From contig CAWGTU010000001.1 in NCBI GenBank assembly GCA_963825635.1, forward strand, positions 124,001 to 188,000: a stretch of 64,000 bases of DNA, written 5' to 3'. The notes under the pieces are model-generated. The model made no database searches. It saw only the letters and a list, made by a program, of their open reading frames with translations, and was not told the DNA's origin. Source of the DNA: JAOUEA01 sp963825635. Lineage in GTDB: Bacteria > Actinomycetota > UBA4738 > HRBIN12. How positions within the stretch are numbered: position 1 is the first letter of the stretch; every line of letters begins with the position of its first letter. This document shows, one piece after another, positions 63,354 to 64,000 of the stretch. A program made the position numbers and the translations under genes.

Positions 63354-64000
63354 CTAGCCTACGGCGGTTCGCGCGAAGCGTTCGATGCGCCGGGCGAGAG
63401 ACTCCGGGTGCTGGACGGGGAGGTCGTGGATGCCCCGCATCCACGAGATCGTCACCGCCCGCCCTCGCGTGATCTCCCGAACGCGGGCGACCGCGCGGCG
63501 CGCCCGCGCGTCGTGGTCGGCGTCGGTGCCGTGAGCGGCGATCGCGAGCGTCGGGACACCGATCCGTGCCCACAGGTCGAGGGGATCCTGTTCCCAGATC
63601 GCGCGCAGGATCCGGAGGTGATTCGAGCGAGCCAGCCGCGGCGCGATCGTGCCATCGTGGCGCAGTCGCATCAGCGAGAGCACCTGGGCCTCGACGTCGG
63701 GGGTGACGTCGACGGCGTCGGCTAGGAACGTGCGCATCACCCCACGGAACTCCTCGAGGGGCATGCCCGCGAGGTGCGGGGGCGCGAGCCGCTCCTTCGC
63801 CGTCGGCCAGTCGAGCTCGTCGCGCATGCGGAGCAGGCCGCCGTCGACGAGCACGGCGCCGGCGATCGACCGGGGGTGACGGGCGGCCAGCTCGAGCGCC
63901 ACCATCGCGCCCCACGAGTGACCGACCACGATCGGGCGATGGAGCGTCGTCCCGCGCGCGACGGCCAGCGCGTCGGTCGTGGTGTGGCGGAAGCCGTATC
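63354..64000 (-). CDS. Alpha/beta hydrolase (5' end beyond window)
   Basis: About 215 C-terminal residues are visible; the start lies right of base 64000. The nucleophile elbow is VVGHSWGAMVALELA, with Ser as the nucleophile; the acid is probably the Asp in AAHGTDADHDA and the base His in MRGIHDLPVQHP. A lid region (PTAKERLAPPHLAGMPLEEF) lies between. Substrate unknown; esterase, lactonase or haloalkane-dehalogenase-like are all possible. Confidence 0.85.
   Translation of the reverse strand, partial: YGFRHTTTDALAVARGTTLHRPIVVGHSWGAMVALELAARHPRSIAGAVLVDGGLLRMRDELDWPTAKERLAPPHLAGMPLEEFRGVMRTFLADAVDVTPDVEAQVLSLMRLRHDGTIAPRLARSNHLRILRAIWEQDPLDLWARIGVPTLAIAAHGTDADHDARARRAVARVREITRGRAVTISWMRGIHDLPVQHPESLARRIERFARTAVG

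Noticed and set aside
1..64000. Genomic island or prophage
   Set aside because: No integrase, transposase, phage or plasmid gene, no tRNA target and no large block of deviating composition; the only AT-rich patch is a promoter near 23.4 kb.

Overview
The window is a gene-dense, very GC-rich chromosomal segment with no insertion sequences, phage genes, CRISPR arrays, rRNA or recognisable tRNA genes. The gene content points to an actinobacterium (Actinomycetota), probably a deep-branching or uncultured one. Indicators are a DUF3263 gene next to a LytR_C (VirR-like) gene, a DUF5679 zinc ribbon, an F420-type luciferase-like oxidoreductase, an MMPL transporter, a CIRCE-controlled groEL without groES, and many genes with a TANNNT box 6-9 nt upstream of the start codon (leaderless transcription). 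Coding density is high: genes overlap by 4-20 bp or sit a few tens of bases apart, and no gap exceeds about 280 bp.

Layout. 1-4.2 kb: a cytochrome P450 cut by the window edge, a secreted thermonuclease, a methyltransferase and a D-aminoacylase-type amidohydrolase. 4.3-7.1 kb: a sulfur-relay operon, DsrE - TusA - sulfide:quinone-oxidoreductase-like flavoprotein - three perfect 38-bp tandem repeats - TusA - DsrE2. 7.2-11.6 kb: a soluble GAF/PAS histidine kinase, a DUF3263/LytR_C pair, a single-domain response regulator, an Rrf2 regulator with a cysteine triad, and a DUF5679 protein. 11.9-17 kb: acetyl-CoA synthetase, a PNPOx-like protein, a YihY/BrkB membrane protein and an S9 peptidase. 17-23.4 kb: groEL under CIRCE, an MFS permease fused to a cyclic-nucleotide-binding domain, a hotdog thioesterase, an SLH-NlpC/P60 wall hydrolase and small unknown proteins. 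23.5-28 kb: an M20 hydrolase - ATP-grasp ligase - C45 Ntn-hydrolase - YjbQ run. 28-34.2 kb: a GroES-like protein, a PrmC-like methyltransferase, a second S9 peptidase, a membrane-anchored thioredoxin and an orphan peptide-type substrate-binding lipoprotein.

34.2-40.3 kb: moaA divergent from a MogA-XdhC fusion (molybdenum cofactor synthesis and enzyme maturation), then a secreted sulfatase, a phospholipase C-like phosphoesterase and a membrane-anchored protein. 40.3-50.1 kb: a KamA-family radical SAM protein with a paired operator-like repeat upstream, two GGDEF-EAL proteins, transketolase and a DEAD-box helicase. 50.2-54 kb: a lipoprotein and the threonine-to-glycine pair tdh/kbl, separated by a convergent DUF6941-like gene. 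54-64 kb: a TetR regulator divergent from an MMPL exporter, Dps, an LLM oxidoreductase, a DCC thiol protein with an AlkD-like glycosylase, a polysaccharide deacetylase lipoprotein, DUF3054, a DadA-type FAD oxidase, a small membrane protein and an alpha/beta hydrolase cut by the right edge.

The loci most likely to hold an undescribed system are the sulfur-relay operon with its repeat (4.3-7.1 kb) and the M20/ATP-grasp/C45 run (23.5-27.6 kb). All functions are from reading sequence motifs; no database search was possible.
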